64,000 nt of DNA. Origin: Pholiota molesta (lineage: Eukaryota > Basidiomycota > Agaricomycetes > Agaricales > Strophariaceae). Position 1 is the first letter of the stretch, and each line of letters opens with the position of its first letter. Both the position numbers and the translations under genes were made by a program. Shown one piece after another: positions 35,266-47,463 of the stretch. Below the pieces are notes generated by a model that saw only the letters and a program-made list of their open reading frames with translations, ran no database searches and was not told where the DNA came from. The stretch is taken from contig JACGCK010000004.1 of the NCBI GenBank assembly GCA_014925825.1, positions 310,001-374,000 of the forward strand, given 5' to 3'.

Positions 35266-35461
35266 GGCTATTGTGGTTTCTTGGACTCTCAACGGACGAC
35301 GGATGGAGGCGGTTGGCAAATTCCATCACATGACTCAGAACAATGGCCTACCCTAAGCAATGGATTGTTGGCTAGTGGCAGTGGCACTCTAAATAATACA
35401 AGGGCCTCGTTGCAGCTGTGACTCGCAACTTTGTATTCCCCCACTCCTTCGCCAACTTTTC
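35266..35461. promoter_or_regulatory. Divergent promoter, complex I 21 kDa / nucleoporin
   Basis: A 196-bp gap between the two divergent start codons. No specific element was recognised. Confidence 0.35.
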
Positions 35462-38180
35462 ATGATGAGCGCCGTTCGAAATAATACGAACCGGGCGGAA
35501 TCTCGCAGGCAAAGGGCTCTGCCCTACGGACGTTCTATAGTGAGGCTATTTTCTGGCAGAACAGCCTCTTTATTTTCGTGATTTTTGTGCTAAAACAATA
35601 ATATTCCTTCGCAGATGAAGAGTTTTCTTCGAGTTCTCGGATATAGGCAGGAAGAAGATCAGCCTGAACTCCCTGTAAACACCCAATCACCCAATCGACC
35701 TACGATAAATAGAATTGTACGTCCTGCATACAAATTTTGTGCAATTTCTCGTCTTATATCCCTTGGCAGACTTTGAATACTCCTGCACGGTCTCAAGATC
35801 ATGCATTTCAAGGGCCCTCTAATCAATCTACGTTCAGCAATCGTCAACCATTAGCGCAGGTCGACTATTCCAACCTCTCGGTGAGGAGAGCCATGGATCC
35901 ACCGCCATCATCCGTTGTCCCGGATGCTAGAAGCGTCGCAAACTATTTCACCCAGAAGACTGGCACTCCGATTGATACAAACTTTGTGGAATCCATGGTC
36001 GCAGACCTACAAACGACGCGTGTGTATATTTTCCAAGCGCTATTATCCGTTGGCTGACTGTTGTTACATAGCCGAAAAAAATCAAAAGTTCAGGTTTACA
36101 TTTACCACTCCAGGTCCAGAATCTTCTCCATTCTCTTCAAATACTACCTTTTCTCCCAGTGCCGCGCAAAGCACGCCTTCTCCATCATCATCAAAGAAAC
36201 TATCAAGGAATCCTAATGGTACCTATCGGTGGGAAGGCGCAGGAAGTGCTAAGCATGCGCGACCACGGAACAGATACGCCTCACCTGCATTTGGCGCCTC
36301 TCCATCGAAATCAGAACGATTGGTAATGAAGGAAACTAGTGGAGCAGGAGAAACAGAACATAAACGACGGAGAGTTGACGAAACAACCCCCTCGACTTCA
36401 CGCCCTGCAGCAGTGGAATCATCGGCTCCTTCAATGCTGCCATTTCCTCTCACTGCTTCCCCAACAACCCCGCGCGTCAATGCCACTCCTGCTAGGCAAA
36501 CGACGGTTTCCTCAAGCTCACGCTTGCGCACTCCTGCCAAACCCACGGCTCCGGTGGTTCCTTCGCCTTTACGACAAGCTTGGTCCGATGCCTCACCGCC
36601 CGCTTCTCGTGAGGAGCCGAAGCGAAGCCCCACACAACAACCCAAACCGACGAAGACCGCTAATTTCATGGCGGAATTGATCAAAGAAACGACCCCTCCT
36701 AAAAGGCCGGACTTGACTAATCCATACCAAGCTGCTAGTCCAGTCGGTAAAGTTGGACCTCCCAGACGTGCAAAGCGGACGAGAGCAACAGGTCGCCCAG
36801 CCGTACCAAACAAAGAAGATCAGGTTGAAGAAGAGAAACGCAAACAGGAAGAAAAGAAGCAGAAGGACAAAGAAAAACTTGAGGAGTACTCTCCTCAAGC
36901 AATCATTGAGGCTACTGTCCCCAAAGTAAGTTTAACTATTCACAAAAAAAAAGATCATGTTAACTGACGATATCTAGGGAAGCAAACGTTCCCGCCCTCC
37001 TGCTCACTTTGAGAAACCAGCTTCTGAGCCAAGCGAATCTCCACTACTTCCTGCCGATGGCGACAAGAAATATTTAGTTGAAGAACCGGAAGATGAGGAG
37101 TCAAATAGGTTCGCAAAGAGGCCTAAACCCAGCCTTAACGGAAACGGCCGTCCGTCCACTTTCACCGGGAAAGTGTTGTCTCCATCTCCACCTCCGGATT
37201 CAGATATAAGGATCGAAGAGATCGACGAAGTGGTTGATGAATCAAATAAGGATCAAGAAAAGACCAAACTCACCAATGGCAATGGCAATGTTTTTGCGGC
37301 AGCAGTAGCCAACACCAATGGCTCAACATCCCGATCTTCTTTTTCTGCTTTGAGATCCATACCAAAGGAACCAAGCAAGTTGCGATTCAGTATCTACGCA
37401 GACTCGCCTTTATCGCCTGCTGTTGCCCCAGCGCCATTGCCCCAACCAACGACTGCCGCCACTCCAAAGCCGTTCACCCCTCCATCTGGCGACTTCAACT
37501 TCTCGTTCAAGTCCAGTGATAAAGAGAATGCGAAGACACCAGAAAAGGTCGTAGAACTGCAGAAGGACACACGTGAAGCGAAGCCTTTGACCACGGAAGA
37601 AATCAAGTTGCAAGTCAGCGCCATGGGCGCGGACTCTCTTCCTATCTTCACCTTCAGTTTCACTGGAGCTTCTGTGCTTTCAAGTGACGCAAACCATATC
37701 CGCACTCGTAGCGATGTCAAAGTCTTGCCTCCATCATCTCTACCCACTTTCGATTTCGCGAAACATAATCTGGATTCTCCATCGGGTTTCAAGTTTGAGC
37801 TGGGTCCATCCAAACCCTCACCCGCCTATCACGATACCCCCAAACCCTCTCGCTCCGATCTTCCAGTCAAGAGTTTCGATTTTGCTGCTGCAGGAATGAA
37901 GCCCGAGCCTAAGAAGGACCTATGGAGTTGCTCAGTTTGTTACGTGGCGAACCCCAATTCTAAAACTCAGTGCATTGCCTGCGAGAATCCCGCTCCGCCC
38001 AGTGTTATCGCTGCTCTCAAACCAGCAGCCGCCGCTCCGGCTGTGAAAGGCTTTGATTTCGCAGCTGCCGGTTTCAAGATGCCTACCGCTAACAAGGACA
38101 CTTGGAGTTGCTCGGAGTGTTTCGTGTCCAATTCCAACTCTGCGGTCAAGTGCATTGCATGTGAAACGGACAGGAAGTGA
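35462..38180 (+). CDS. Nup153/Nup1-like nucleoporin with two RanBP2-type zinc fingers
   Basis: Nuclear-basket nucleoporin candidate. The start MMSAVRNNTNRAESRRQRAL is basic, followed across an intron by KSFLRVLGYRQEEDQPELP, a possible amphipathic helix. The middle is disordered and rich in Ser, Pro, Thr and Lys, with short Phe motifs (FRFTFTTPG, FNFSFKSSD, FTFSFTGAS) in place of classic FG repeats and a charged stretch near 36830. The C-terminus carries a duplicated unit, SFDFAAAGMKP and GFDFAAAGFKM, each followed by a zinc finger with C-x2-C-x10-C-x2-C spacing (WSCSVCYVANPNSKTQCIAC and WSCSECFVSNSNSAVKCIAC). In vertebrates such fingers in Nup153 bind Ran, and yeast Nup1 and Nup60 lack them. 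The stop is at 38178-38180. Confidence 0.75.
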
Positions 38181-38573
38181 TTTCTTGCTTGCGATTTCTT
38201 CTCTACACTGTCACTCGATATCCTCCTCAAGCTTCAAGATTGATCAACATTAGCCCTTCCTGTTTCTGCTTGTCTTCCTGAACACTTGAACATACATACA
38301 CCTTGCATTATACGAATCCGCTCGAACCGCATATCACTCAACCCGATCCCAAGGCATTTCCCGCAATATGTTACCCTATCGTTCTACTGCTTTCCATAAC
38401 CATTTGTATTTGTAAATTTCCCTTGCCTTTCTTGTCTTCTTCTTCATCTTTTAAGTTTAAGTATTGAAAAGTACAGCGCCCAATAATGACATTGATGTTG
38501 AGGGCGACTAAAAACGAACTCTGAGGGTCCCTATCCGAGAAGTGCTATGTAGCAGGGGTATGCTTAGAGAAAT
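38181..38573. other. Convergent 3' intergenic region
   Basis: About 390 bp between the nucleoporin and CDK7 gene ends. Expected UTR content only. Confidence 0.45.
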
Positions 38574-40061
38574 CTAACCGCCGCGCAATTGACCGACCTC
38601 TGCCTCAACCTCGTCTGGCGTGGTAAGTTTGCGCTTGAGACTACGAGCTTTGACGCCTGGCCCTGTTGTGTTCATCTCTACATTTCCATCGACTTCTTCT
38701 AGAGGTCCTGCGGGAAATTGTGTGCTGCATTTAGGGAGTTCGATGGGAAGGTCGGATTTGGTAGAGCAAAGAAGTAGGGGTGCGTTAAGCCTTGTGGTGT
38801 TCGTCAGAAAAGGGATTAAAAGTAGCAAGTCATAAGCATGCATACCTCTCGGGCAGTGATCCGCTTCCGGGGTTCATAAATGAGACATTTGCTCAACAAA
38901 TTCAGCGTGTCTGCGCTGGCTGCAGTAAAGAGGTCTCTCATAGCTGGCTTCGGGAATTGGCCAACGGGGACGTAATCAGGCAGCTTAGTATGTCCCTGTC
39001 AAATTAAGATACTTAATGGGATGCCCATAGAAGAAAATGATATTGTAACTTGCCGGCCATTCCTCCTCTGTTGGTGTGCCAAGGGCTCGAAATATCGTCT
39101 TCAGTTGGTCCATATCGCTCTCACCCGGCAAGTATGGGATGCGAAGCATCAGTTCGGCAAAGATACATCCAACTGACCAGATATCCACGGCGGAACTATA
39201 ATAGCGACTGCCGAACAAAAGTTCTGGAGGGCGATACCATCTGTCAGAGTGAGAACAAAGGGAGTGATCAATAGGGATGGAATTTTAGACAGTCTTGTGA
39301 ACGGCTCACCGAGTGATTACTTGGCAGGTCATTTTGTATCCTGGGTCTGCGTAGTCTCTTGCAAGACCAAAATCTGCAATTTTGAGCACACCATTTGAAG
39401 CAATGAGCAAGTTGTTGGGTTTCAGATCCTGATTCATTCAAGGTTTGGCGGTGCGCATTAATAGAGACGATAATTGCAGTACTTACACGATGTAAAACAA
39501 AATTCCGATGGCAAAACTCTAGTCCTCTGAAGGTCATTGCCATCCAGCTCTTAATATCGGCTGGTAGAAAGACGAGTGATCTGTCTTTTATGATCATTTC
39601 CAAATCAGAGTCCAAAAATTCGAGCACAAGGTTCAGGTTTGTCTTCGACGAAAAGACATCAAGTAGCTTGCGTTGAAAGAAAGTATGAAGAGGGATGCAA
39701 GGGTGAGAAGGATGCAACACACACCTCTATGACGTTCTCGTGCTTCAGCTCCCTCAAGTATTTTACTTCACGAATGGCTGACATGTCTAAACCATCCTTG
39801 AATTGTCCCACTTTATTTTCTTGATGGCGACCTTCCTTCCCGTTGAAGCTTCTCTTCCTGAGTAATTATAAGAGCATTAGATGAGGTGGGTCGGATGAAT
39901 GAGATGTGGGACAGACCTTGATATACTACAGCTATGCTCCCTCTCCCACTTTCTTATCTTTCACCCTGCAAGATATAAGTCAACTTGTTTGCTAGTCGAG
40001 ATTGAAAGTCACTGTACCATCGTCGTTGCCGCTCAGTATTTGCCTTTTCGACAGCGTCCAT
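38574..40061 (-). CDS. KIN28: CDK7/Kin28-type cyclin-dependent kinase of TFIIH
   Basis: Kinase of the TFIIH CAK module that phosphorylates the RNA polymerase II CTD. The start at 40061 gives [15 protein letters not shown]. The glycine-rich loop is KVGEG..IAVVYQG, the catalytic Lys lies in RKVAIKKIK and the C-helix in [19 protein letters not shown], then [75 protein letters not shown] and [43 protein letters not shown] and the following HTKLPDYVP are typical of CDK7 as opposed to CDK1. Two one-base breaks fall in the N-lobe, near 39811 and within 39935-39943, and both disappear with one added base. A hydrophilic tail follows the kinase domain. Confidence 0.85.
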
Positions 40062-40572
40062 CGTAATTGTATTGTACAAGATGCGGTGAGATTAAGATTA
40101 TTAGGCCAAGGTCCAGAAGAATAATTTTGCGAAGAAGGGGGTTACGCCGTAAATGCCGTTCCAATCCCAAGAAATGAAAGTAGGTGAGGGCTAAGTTCTA
40201 CAAGGCCATGCGATCGTCTGCAGCGTGCAAGCAGGATGCAGGCGGCTGGAGAGGATATGATGGCCTTCCTAAACAAGCCACATCCTTCAGGTACACGTGG
40301 AAACAGAAGCCCTTGCCAAGCACATTAGCCCAGTTTGGATGCGAAGTCATCATGTGATTAGCTCGCGCGGCGCATCATGAATCATGATCATGTTCGGATT
40401 TGGACGAGTCGCCAACTGCGCAAGTTCAACTTGTATTCTTCACACTTCCGCCTGCAGCCCCACGCGTTATACATGCATTTGCATGCAAGCTATACTCTTT
40501 GTGCTATCCCCTCATAACATCCTTTACTTTGCTTGTTAAATCTACCTACTCTCATTTATTAGTCGAGCTAAT
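40062..40572. other. Divergent promoter, CDK7 / J-protein
   Basis: A 511-bp gap between start codons. A CACGTG palindrome lies at 40294-40299. No gene was recognised. Confidence 0.45.
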
Positions 40573-41381
40573 ATGCCGTCTGTTTGTTCAAGAACCTGTA
40601 TGCCGAGCTAGGAATCGAACCGAATGCTTCTTCCGACGATGGTGAGTAAATTTTGTAGTCTTCTTAACGAATACAACGCGACTAGAATTCTATCTCGCGC
40701 AGTCCGAAGAGCGTATCGCAAACGAGCGCTAGAGACGCACCCAGACAAGCTCGATCCTGGGGCGAATGATAAAGAGAAGGAGGAAGCTGAGCGGCAGTTT
40801 CATAGGGTAACAAACCCTATTGTTTATGAAATTCCTAGGCAGATTCTCAGCGGCGACGATAAATTTTACAGGTCCATGAGGCGTTTGAAGTCCTTACGGA
40901 TCCCGTGAAGCGCAAGGTATTGTTACTCCTATGCTTTGATATCATCAACGCACTCAATATATTCAATCAATAGGCTTATGATTCCCGTATGAACGCCAGA
41001 ACTGATCCTTCTCTGTTATCTGAAGAAGCTAAGCGACGGATAAGGGAGAGAGAGGAATGGGCTCGACGGCAGCGAGAAGAAAGCGAAAAACGCATGGCCG
41101 CATTCAAGGCGGAACTCGAACGAGAGAAACGAGAAAAGCAGGAGGCACTCGAGAAGATGGCGAAGGAAGCTGCTATGGTCTCCGAGATGGTGCAGGACAT
41201 GTATCAACTAAATCCCGAGTTTGCTGCCAGAAGGCAGGCTATGCTTCAGGTCTGTCTCTGTTTTTGATATGATCCCTAGCACCTGTTGACATCTATTATT
41301 TCATAGCGAAGGGCAGAACGAGAACGAGCCAAAGCTACCAAGCTTCACAAACATCCAATGCAGCGACCCATTCATTCGTAG
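40573..41381 (+). CDS. J-domain protein with C-terminal coiled coil
   Basis: A second Hsp70 co-chaperone, type C. It reads MPSV, then LFKNLYAELGIEPNASSDD, VRRAYRKRALETHPDKLDPG, FHRVHEAFEVLTDPVKRKAY, with the HPD motif intact. The rest is a highly charged helix (EEAKRRIREREEWARRQREE, AAFKAELEREKREKQEALEK), then MVSEMVQDMYQLNPEFAARR and a basic end HKHPMQRPIHS. The first exon needs one additional base in the T run at 40583-40585 to join MPSV with the J-domain frame. It is similar in layout to, but shorter than, the J-protein at 4963-6491 and lacks its Gly/Phe region. Confidence 0.72.
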
Positions 41382-41547
41382 CATGTAGAATTATATTCGT
41401 TCCCGAATTCTGAATTGTGGACATTTGAATACCGCCGGATAGGTTTCGCTTTCAACTTGCTTTCTGTGTGTAGGTAGTAAAGTAAATTTATGTCCTGTAC
41501 GATCACAACACCCACCTTGTCTCCCCTCTGATGTCAATGCGCGATAT

Positions 41548-42156
41548 TCAGTTCACCGTCAAAGTCCTCAGCCGACTCTTGGCTATGCGTCCGATATCGC
41601 ATATGGCTCGATCCAACTCGATTCGCCAATCTTCGCTCGCAAATTCAATAGGCAGGATGCTTTCTAACGCTGGTTCGTCTATGGCAAGTGAATGAGCGAG
41701 ATTCAGCTTGTCTTCCATTTCTTCAGCAATAATCGCGCGACTCCTGCCATTCACAAACGTGATGTACCGCAGCCCAGGATATTTAATTTCGTAGCAGGCA
41801 TTAAGGTGAGCTAGTCGCGCAAGGACCTCAGGAGGCGTCGGCTTGACTGCTTGTGCCCCTTGCTCATTTGCGCTGAGTGTCGAAAGGTTCTTGCTCTCTC
41901 CAATGCGTGGATGGCCTGAGATGAATTCGGCCTTAGCCTGAATATCCCATTTAGCAATCTCAGAGAGAGCAATATCAACAAGTTCTGCGTAGGATTCCAG
42001 CTGCGCCGACGACTTCAGAGCGACGCCGATTTGAGGTTCGAGCACGTTGATAAGAACTGGAGAGTGTTCGAAAAGTAATTCGAGTGCGACGGCAAGTGGT
42101 GACTCAGGACTTGATGGTAAACTTTGGATTCCGGCTAGAGAGGGCAGGGTGGCCAT
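41548..42156 (-). CDS. OHCU decarboxylase (uric acid degradation)
   Basis: 2-oxo-4-hydroxy-4-carboxy-5-ureidoimidazoline decarboxylase, the third step from urate to S-allantoin. It is a single exon of 202 codons starting MATLPSLAGIQSLPSSPESP. The family signatures FISGHPRIGESKNLSTLSAN (with the active-site HPRIG) and LARLAHLNACYEIKYPGLRY, then ITFVNGRSRAIIAEEMEDKL are uninterrupted, and the C-terminus ends SRLRTLTVN. The frame stays open upstream to 42417, but the start at 42156 fits the expected length. The divergent oxidoreductase gene starts 270 bp away, with no obvious shared pathway. Confidence 0.88.
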   Translation of the reverse strand: MATLPSLAGIQSLPSSPESPLAVALELLFEHSPVLINVLEPQIGVALKSSAQLESYAELVDIALSEIAKWDIQAKAEFISGHPRIGESKNLSTLSANEQGAQAVKPTPPEVLARLAHLNACYEIKYPGLRYITFVNGRSRAIIAEEMEDKLNLAHSLAIDEPALESILPIEFASEDWRIELDRAICDIGRIAKSRLRTLTVN

Positions 42157-42426
42157 TGTGATCGTTGGCTCCAAGTAAGGCGGTGAAATTGGGAAAATGA
42201 AATTATGACACTTGCAAGTCCTGCCATGAAGATCGATGTTGGATAAGAGACAGGATCCGTCAGATAGGAGGCTCGCGGATTCATCTCCGGCCCGGAGAAT
42301 CAGGCGCGATCTGCGGTCAGATTTGGAGAAGGGTTCCCATTCCCCACATGCACACAACGTCACTGGCATGTACAAACCAAAAGCTTTGCGGAGCCTATCC
42401 TTGATTCTTACCCTCACGACATATCA
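42157..42426. promoter_or_regulatory. Divergent promoter, OHCU decarboxylase / oxidoreductase
   Basis: A 270-bp gap between divergent start codons. No specific element was recognised. Confidence 0.35.
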
Positions 42427-44023
42427 ATGGCTGAAATCGTACCGCTCACTTACCGTTGGGGGATTATCTCGACAGGGCGGATAGCTGAATGCTTCGTTAA
42501 GGTGCTTATTCTCATGAACCACCCTTAATCCAGAGAACTGAACCCCAGGTCTTATGATCATCCTTTCAGGACCTCTTAGTTGACCCCCAGACGTAGGTCT
42601 GGATCGGAATTTCCGTTATAAGAAGTATAATAATCTTTACCCTGAAGGCGAGGCGTCCACGATGTTGTCCACCACGTTGCTGCTGTCGGCTCCCGCTCGG
42701 TAGAGAAAGCGCAGGAATTCATAGATCGCGTCGCTGGAGGAAACAAATCCACCAAAGCATATGGGTCATATGATGAAGTATATGCCGATAAGGTATGTAA
42801 CTTATTATATCTCCGACTGCTTCTTATTGACACTTCCTGACTGTTTATCCAGGACGTGGATGGCGTCTACATAGGTACGTCCGTTTGACTGAAACATCAT
42901 GACATTCACGCTGACTGTCTATACCTGACAAAAGGGACTCCTCACACCCACCATTATGAAAACGCACTAAAAGCTATCAAAGCCGGAAAACACGTTCTCT
43001 GCGAAAAGCCTGTCACTTGCAATGCCGCAGAACTACGCTCGCTCATTGCCGCGGCTAAAGAGCACAACGTGTTCCTTATGGAGGCAATGTGGACCAGGTT
43101 CCAGCCACTCAGCCTTGAAGTGAAAAAGATTGCAGAAGAAGGAACGCTTGGTCTACCTGCTTTGCTACATGCCGATCTTTCTGGGAATTTCGATATCCAC
43201 AGTAAGTGTTTTGCGGCATCTGAGGGAAGATATTAAGCTGAACATTTTGACCATTCCAATTTCAGATATCCCCGTAACTCACAGAATTCTGGACCCTGAC
43301 CTTGGAGGGGGCGCTTTACTTGATATGTCAGTCTGGTATTTTATATATCCTAGTACCCTTATTAATACTGAATTGTTGCAGCGGTCCTTATCCTCTTTTT
43401 TGGGTAAATAAATATGCCCTTATCTTTAATATATACCTTATAACCGACATTACACAGGCAATCCTAGCGCTTTACGAGAATCCAGCGAACAATCTCTCAG
43501 CGCCTACAAATGTCACAGGTTCCATGCTCAAAACGCCCATCACTCCGGTAGACAGTAGCACCGTGTTTAGCCTCACGTTCTCCGCCGCTAAGCTAGCCGC
43601 TCAAGCAGCGCTGAGCTGCAGTATCACACTCAACGCCCTAGAGCCTGGCGTCACTATCCGTTTCGAGCGTGGATCCATCCTTATTTCAGCGCCTATTTAT
43701 TGCCCAAAGGAGTATAAAGTGCAATATCTGGGAAAAGATGGTAAGGTTGAACGAGAGGAGAAGAAAGTATTCAAATATACCGGCGGAGGTTGGCACTTCC
43801 AAGCCGATGAGGTCGCGAGATGCGTGAGGGATGGAAAGAACGAGAGTGCGCTTTGGGGACATGATAAGAGCCTCTTGGAAATGACTATCTTTGACGAGGT
43901 ATGGGAGAGCTATGTTTTCATTCATAATTTTTGGGCATTGATAAAATTTTGTCGATGTGAGTATAGGTTCGCCGTCAAGGTGGATACAGCTTCCCTCCAG
44001 GCGTCGAAAAGATCACCGATTAA
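42427..44023 (+). CDS. Gfo/Idh/MocA oxidoreductase, dihydrodiol dehydrogenase-like
   Basis: NAD(P)-dependent oxidoreductase resembling trans-1,2-dihydrobenzene-1,2-diol dehydrogenase and fungal D-xylose 1-dehydrogenase. Exons give MAEIVPLTYRWGIISTGRIA (Rossmann loop), ECFVKDLLVDPQT, HHVAAVGSRSVEKAQEFIDR, VDGVYIGTPHTHHYENALKA, then the catalytic motif GKHVLCEKPVT, LMEAMWTRFQPLSLEVKKIA, HRILDPDLGGGALLDIGPYP and LFWAILALYENP. The C-terminal sheet domain runs to GWHFQADEVARCVRDGKNES and ends PPGVEKITD. Nine or so exons join in frame, including a 22-base exon coding for GPYPLFW. It converges on the P450 gene and may belong to the terpenoid locus or to sugar metabolism. The substrate is not decided by sequence. 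Confidence 0.82.
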
Positions 44024-44145
44024 ACTCAAGGGAGTGTTCTTTGAGAATTGAAACTCAGTGTATTGATCAAGAAATCGCATATACGAATGTATCAATATGT
44101 AGATTGTCGAAGGTTGTCAAGAATTTGCCAGGATTTTTGTGCATT

Positions 44146-46276
44146 CTAAGTCGTGGCACTTTCCTCTATCAACATTCGAGATATATCGGACCGAGCTTTG
44201 ATTGTGCACCGAAAAGAATGGACGTGGCTATGATAACGAAAGTAGACGCAAATTCAATAAGTCATGTTTTATAGCTAAATTAAAAATGCGCTCGGGTGCA
44301 AACATACCTGATTAACGCATCTGTATAATCCCCACTGATTGGAGCGATGTTTCCATATTTATCCTGTATAGGTTGGAAATCGAAAACGGACAAAAGGGAC
44401 GCCATGGCCGCCCAGAGGGTCGATTCTGCTGCGTGGCGTCCGATACATATCCTATATTCATATCAGTCATCTACAATTAATATCATTACTACATAGACAT
44501 TTGCCTTACCTCCTTCCGAAGCCGAAAGTCAAAACAGTGTCATCGTCATTGAGCCTACCCTCACGGGTCAGGAAGCGTTCTGGTTTAAACAAGTGGGGAT
44601 CGCTGTATTTGGCCGGATCATGCGTCATTGCCCTAGAGAAAAATGAACATTCCGAATCCGTAGGATTGACCAAGGCATTTCTCCTCACCATATATTGCTC
44701 ATGATTGCTGCGCCTATATCCATGTTGAATTGTATTCAGCTGCAATTTCGGTTGAGACTGAGCTGAAACTGACCTTTGGGTATCAGATATCCTTCATATT
44801 CGTCATCTTGTATCACGGAATGAGCAACGCCCATAGGCGTCGCTGGCCTCCATCTCATTACTTCGCGGTATATTGCATCGAGATAAGGAAGGTGCTCCCG
44901 GTCTTCATATCCCGGCAACCTTTGACCACCCGTGACAGTATCTATCTGCTCTTGGGCACGCTTACAGACTTCCGGATGTGTTGCTGCCGCAAGAAAAAAC
45001 GTTCCAAGCGCGCATGCAACCTGGATCCAAGGTGGCGTTAAAGCTAAAACTCCGTTGATAGAGGACCGTGACAAACCGTATCCGCCCCGGCTGGAGCGAT
45101 GATCGATGGCAAAGTCAGATAAACTCATGTCTGTCCATTTTGGGAAATGTTCATACCCGAATAAGAAGTGGCGCCAAGCCCTTTGATAATTTCTTCATCT
45201 TCAGCTGACCCACCTTTCAAGTAGTTGGCCTGTATGAGATTAGACGTAATTGATGGCACTTCTGTTCCTTTCTCCTAATACGCTCATGAAATAGAAGATT
45301 AGAAATAGATTAGCATCTCTTTCGGGTTCACGCACCATATTCTTTTTTACGAAGTCAAAGGGAAGGTCCAACATCTCTCTTGTAAGTCGCCGACACTCTT
45401 CGGCTTGTTGCTGGAATCGGCTCCCAGGGGCCCAGGAAGGAAGATATTTTAAGAAAGGTATCGAGTTGATGAGTGAAGCGCCCGGAAACATCGAGTTGGT
45501 CATGATGGTAATGGCTCTGTCACCATTGTCGATGAAAGGGTCATTCCTTGGTGCGCTTTGGTACCCATACACCGTGGACATAATTATAGAAGCGGCCATA
45601 CTAAAGAGAATTATCAATATTTCTTGCGTTTTATCCCAGGATGCTCGCTTACTATTTGTAGTGGTCCTCAAAGTTATCTGGATCGTGAAGTATATTCTGC
45701 AACAATTCCTGGATTTTTGCGAGCTGAATAGGTCGATAAGCGAGTGCTGCAACAGGTCTATACTTTTGATGTAGAGCGCGGCGATGATCCCTCCATTCAC
45801 TACCATATCTCAACAATCCTACGACGAATTTCCATCCTAGACTGCATAGCTGTTAACAAAGAGAATTTTCATAAAATGGGGATTTATACGAACATATCTC
45901 GCATAGGAAGTAATGGCCTATCCGAATACAAATGCGATCGGCTCTCAAACAAATCCTGAACCGCTTTGTGGGAGTTTAAAATTATAACTTGTTGCCCAAG
46001 CGATCGACAGTACACAATATCCCCTGTAGGGCAAGTTATAATCGCATATTTAAATATGAATCAGAAAGTGTATGCACCATATTTCTGCTTCCATTCCGTA
46101 TAAGTAATCCAGGGCTTTACTATTGGAAAATCGAACAGGTTTCCGATGATAGGCGATGGGGAAGGCCCAGGGGGAAAAGATGGTCGTCCTTTGCGCCCTC
46201 GAGGCCGAATACAGAGCACAATCACGACACAAAAGAGTACGAATGCATAAATATGTTGCATCGTCAAGTCAGACAT
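44146..46276 (-). CDS. Cytochrome P450 monooxygenase
   Basis: Membrane-anchored heme monooxygenase of a basidiomycete family. The start at 46276 gives MSDLTMQHIYAFVLFCVVIV, a hydrophobic anchor, then the proline hinge SFPPGPSPSPIIGNLFDFP. Next come DIVYCRSLGQQVIILNSHKA and FESRSHLYSDRP. The I-helix region AGADTV is followed after a break by SSINGVLALT. The K-helix ExxR is in YREVMRWRPATPMG, PERF is in FKPERFL, and the heme-binding loop is LTFGFGRRICIGRHAAES with its Cys ligand. The last exon ends RMLIEESATT. One base appears to be missing at 45070-45075. The gene is divergent from the terpene synthase, with 1.2 kb between starts, which suggests oxidation of its product. This is inference. Confidence 0.85.
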
Positions 46277-47463
46277 TGAAGGCAATGTGTTATGCGAGTA
46301 CTTAGGAAGGATGACTTGTCGCCAGGCGTAGAAACGACTTAAATCCCTTGAAGTTGACAGCGCCAATTATATAAGCGTATTCAGCGGTCACTGGTCGCTG
46401 CTATTCAAGTAGCCAAAAATGTCCTTCATGTTTCCTTCCCTGGGACTGGCTCAATACTAGACTCGCTCCCAAGCCACTGAACAGCAGTTTCAACCGAATG
46501 AGGTGTTAGAGGGTGTTAGTCGGCTCACTAAGCTGCCGCTTTAACGGAGCATTGAGTCTTGACATCATAGATGGATTCCAAACAGCGGAAGGAGCCATCG
46601 GCCTGGTCCTAAAAGACAGTCAAGAATCCTTTCAAAGGAGGGCTAGGTACTGGAACAAACACGTGTATGTAAATTTGCAGTATGCGCACATGGTCAGGTC
46701 CAGTCAGGTCCCTTTAATCCCTTCTATGGGATCGTATTTCCAAAACAAAAAAACAACTTTATATATCTCCGTAAACGCTGGGCTAAACCAATGCCTATAA
46801 GTACCAAAATTCTACCCCGTTAACCAAAATAAATTTAAATAATGAACGACAGCTTGATGGAAATACGGATAAACCTATCTGGGCTGCTTTATCATTGTCC
46901 CCATCATACATGGATAGGGCCGTGTTTTATTCCATATGTCATGATTTATAGGCGCTTTGAAAGTCTAGAGTTCATGGGGCCTACAACGTAATTTTTTTTC
47001 TAAAAAAACGATGCCGTAACAATGAGCGTTTGTTTGCCCTCGTGGGCAATGGTGTGAGTACGACCCTTGACACCCACAACTGAGCCGATGCGTAATCGAA
47101 TCTTTGATCATGAGAGGACGTAAACTCATCTAAGCGGTCGATAAGCTTGTATTTCGCTTGTTTTCTTATGGAGATGACAGCAATTTTCGGACATAATGAT
47201 CAGAACATGAGATAGAAGGTATTTGGATCTAACCCCAGCTGTATACCTCCTCCTATATTCCACGGAAATTAACAGCCATGTTGCAGCAGGTTGCAGCCAT
47301 GCACGCTCCACATTGGTTAAGCGGAAGAACAAAGGTTTAGCCCACAGTTCTAATCACCGACAGGTAGATAAAACTATTTAACTTGCCGTTCGTACTGATC
47401 ATATCCCTACTACCTCTCTCACCCCGAGTCTGGCAGATCTACCCTCTCATCGAACAGATACCA
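46277..47463. other. 1.2-kb divergent promoter, P450 / terpene synthase
   Basis: No convincing gene lies here. Several A- and T-rich stretches occur (for example around 46990). Such a long shared upstream region fits co-regulated specialised-metabolism genes, but no binding site was identified. Confidence 0.5.

Noticed and set aside
36223..36813. 196-codon open frame on the minus strand
   Set aside because: It is antisense to the disordered, Pro/Ser-rich middle of the nucleoporin gene. The biased codons there leave the opposite strand open, and the translated product has no recognisable domain.
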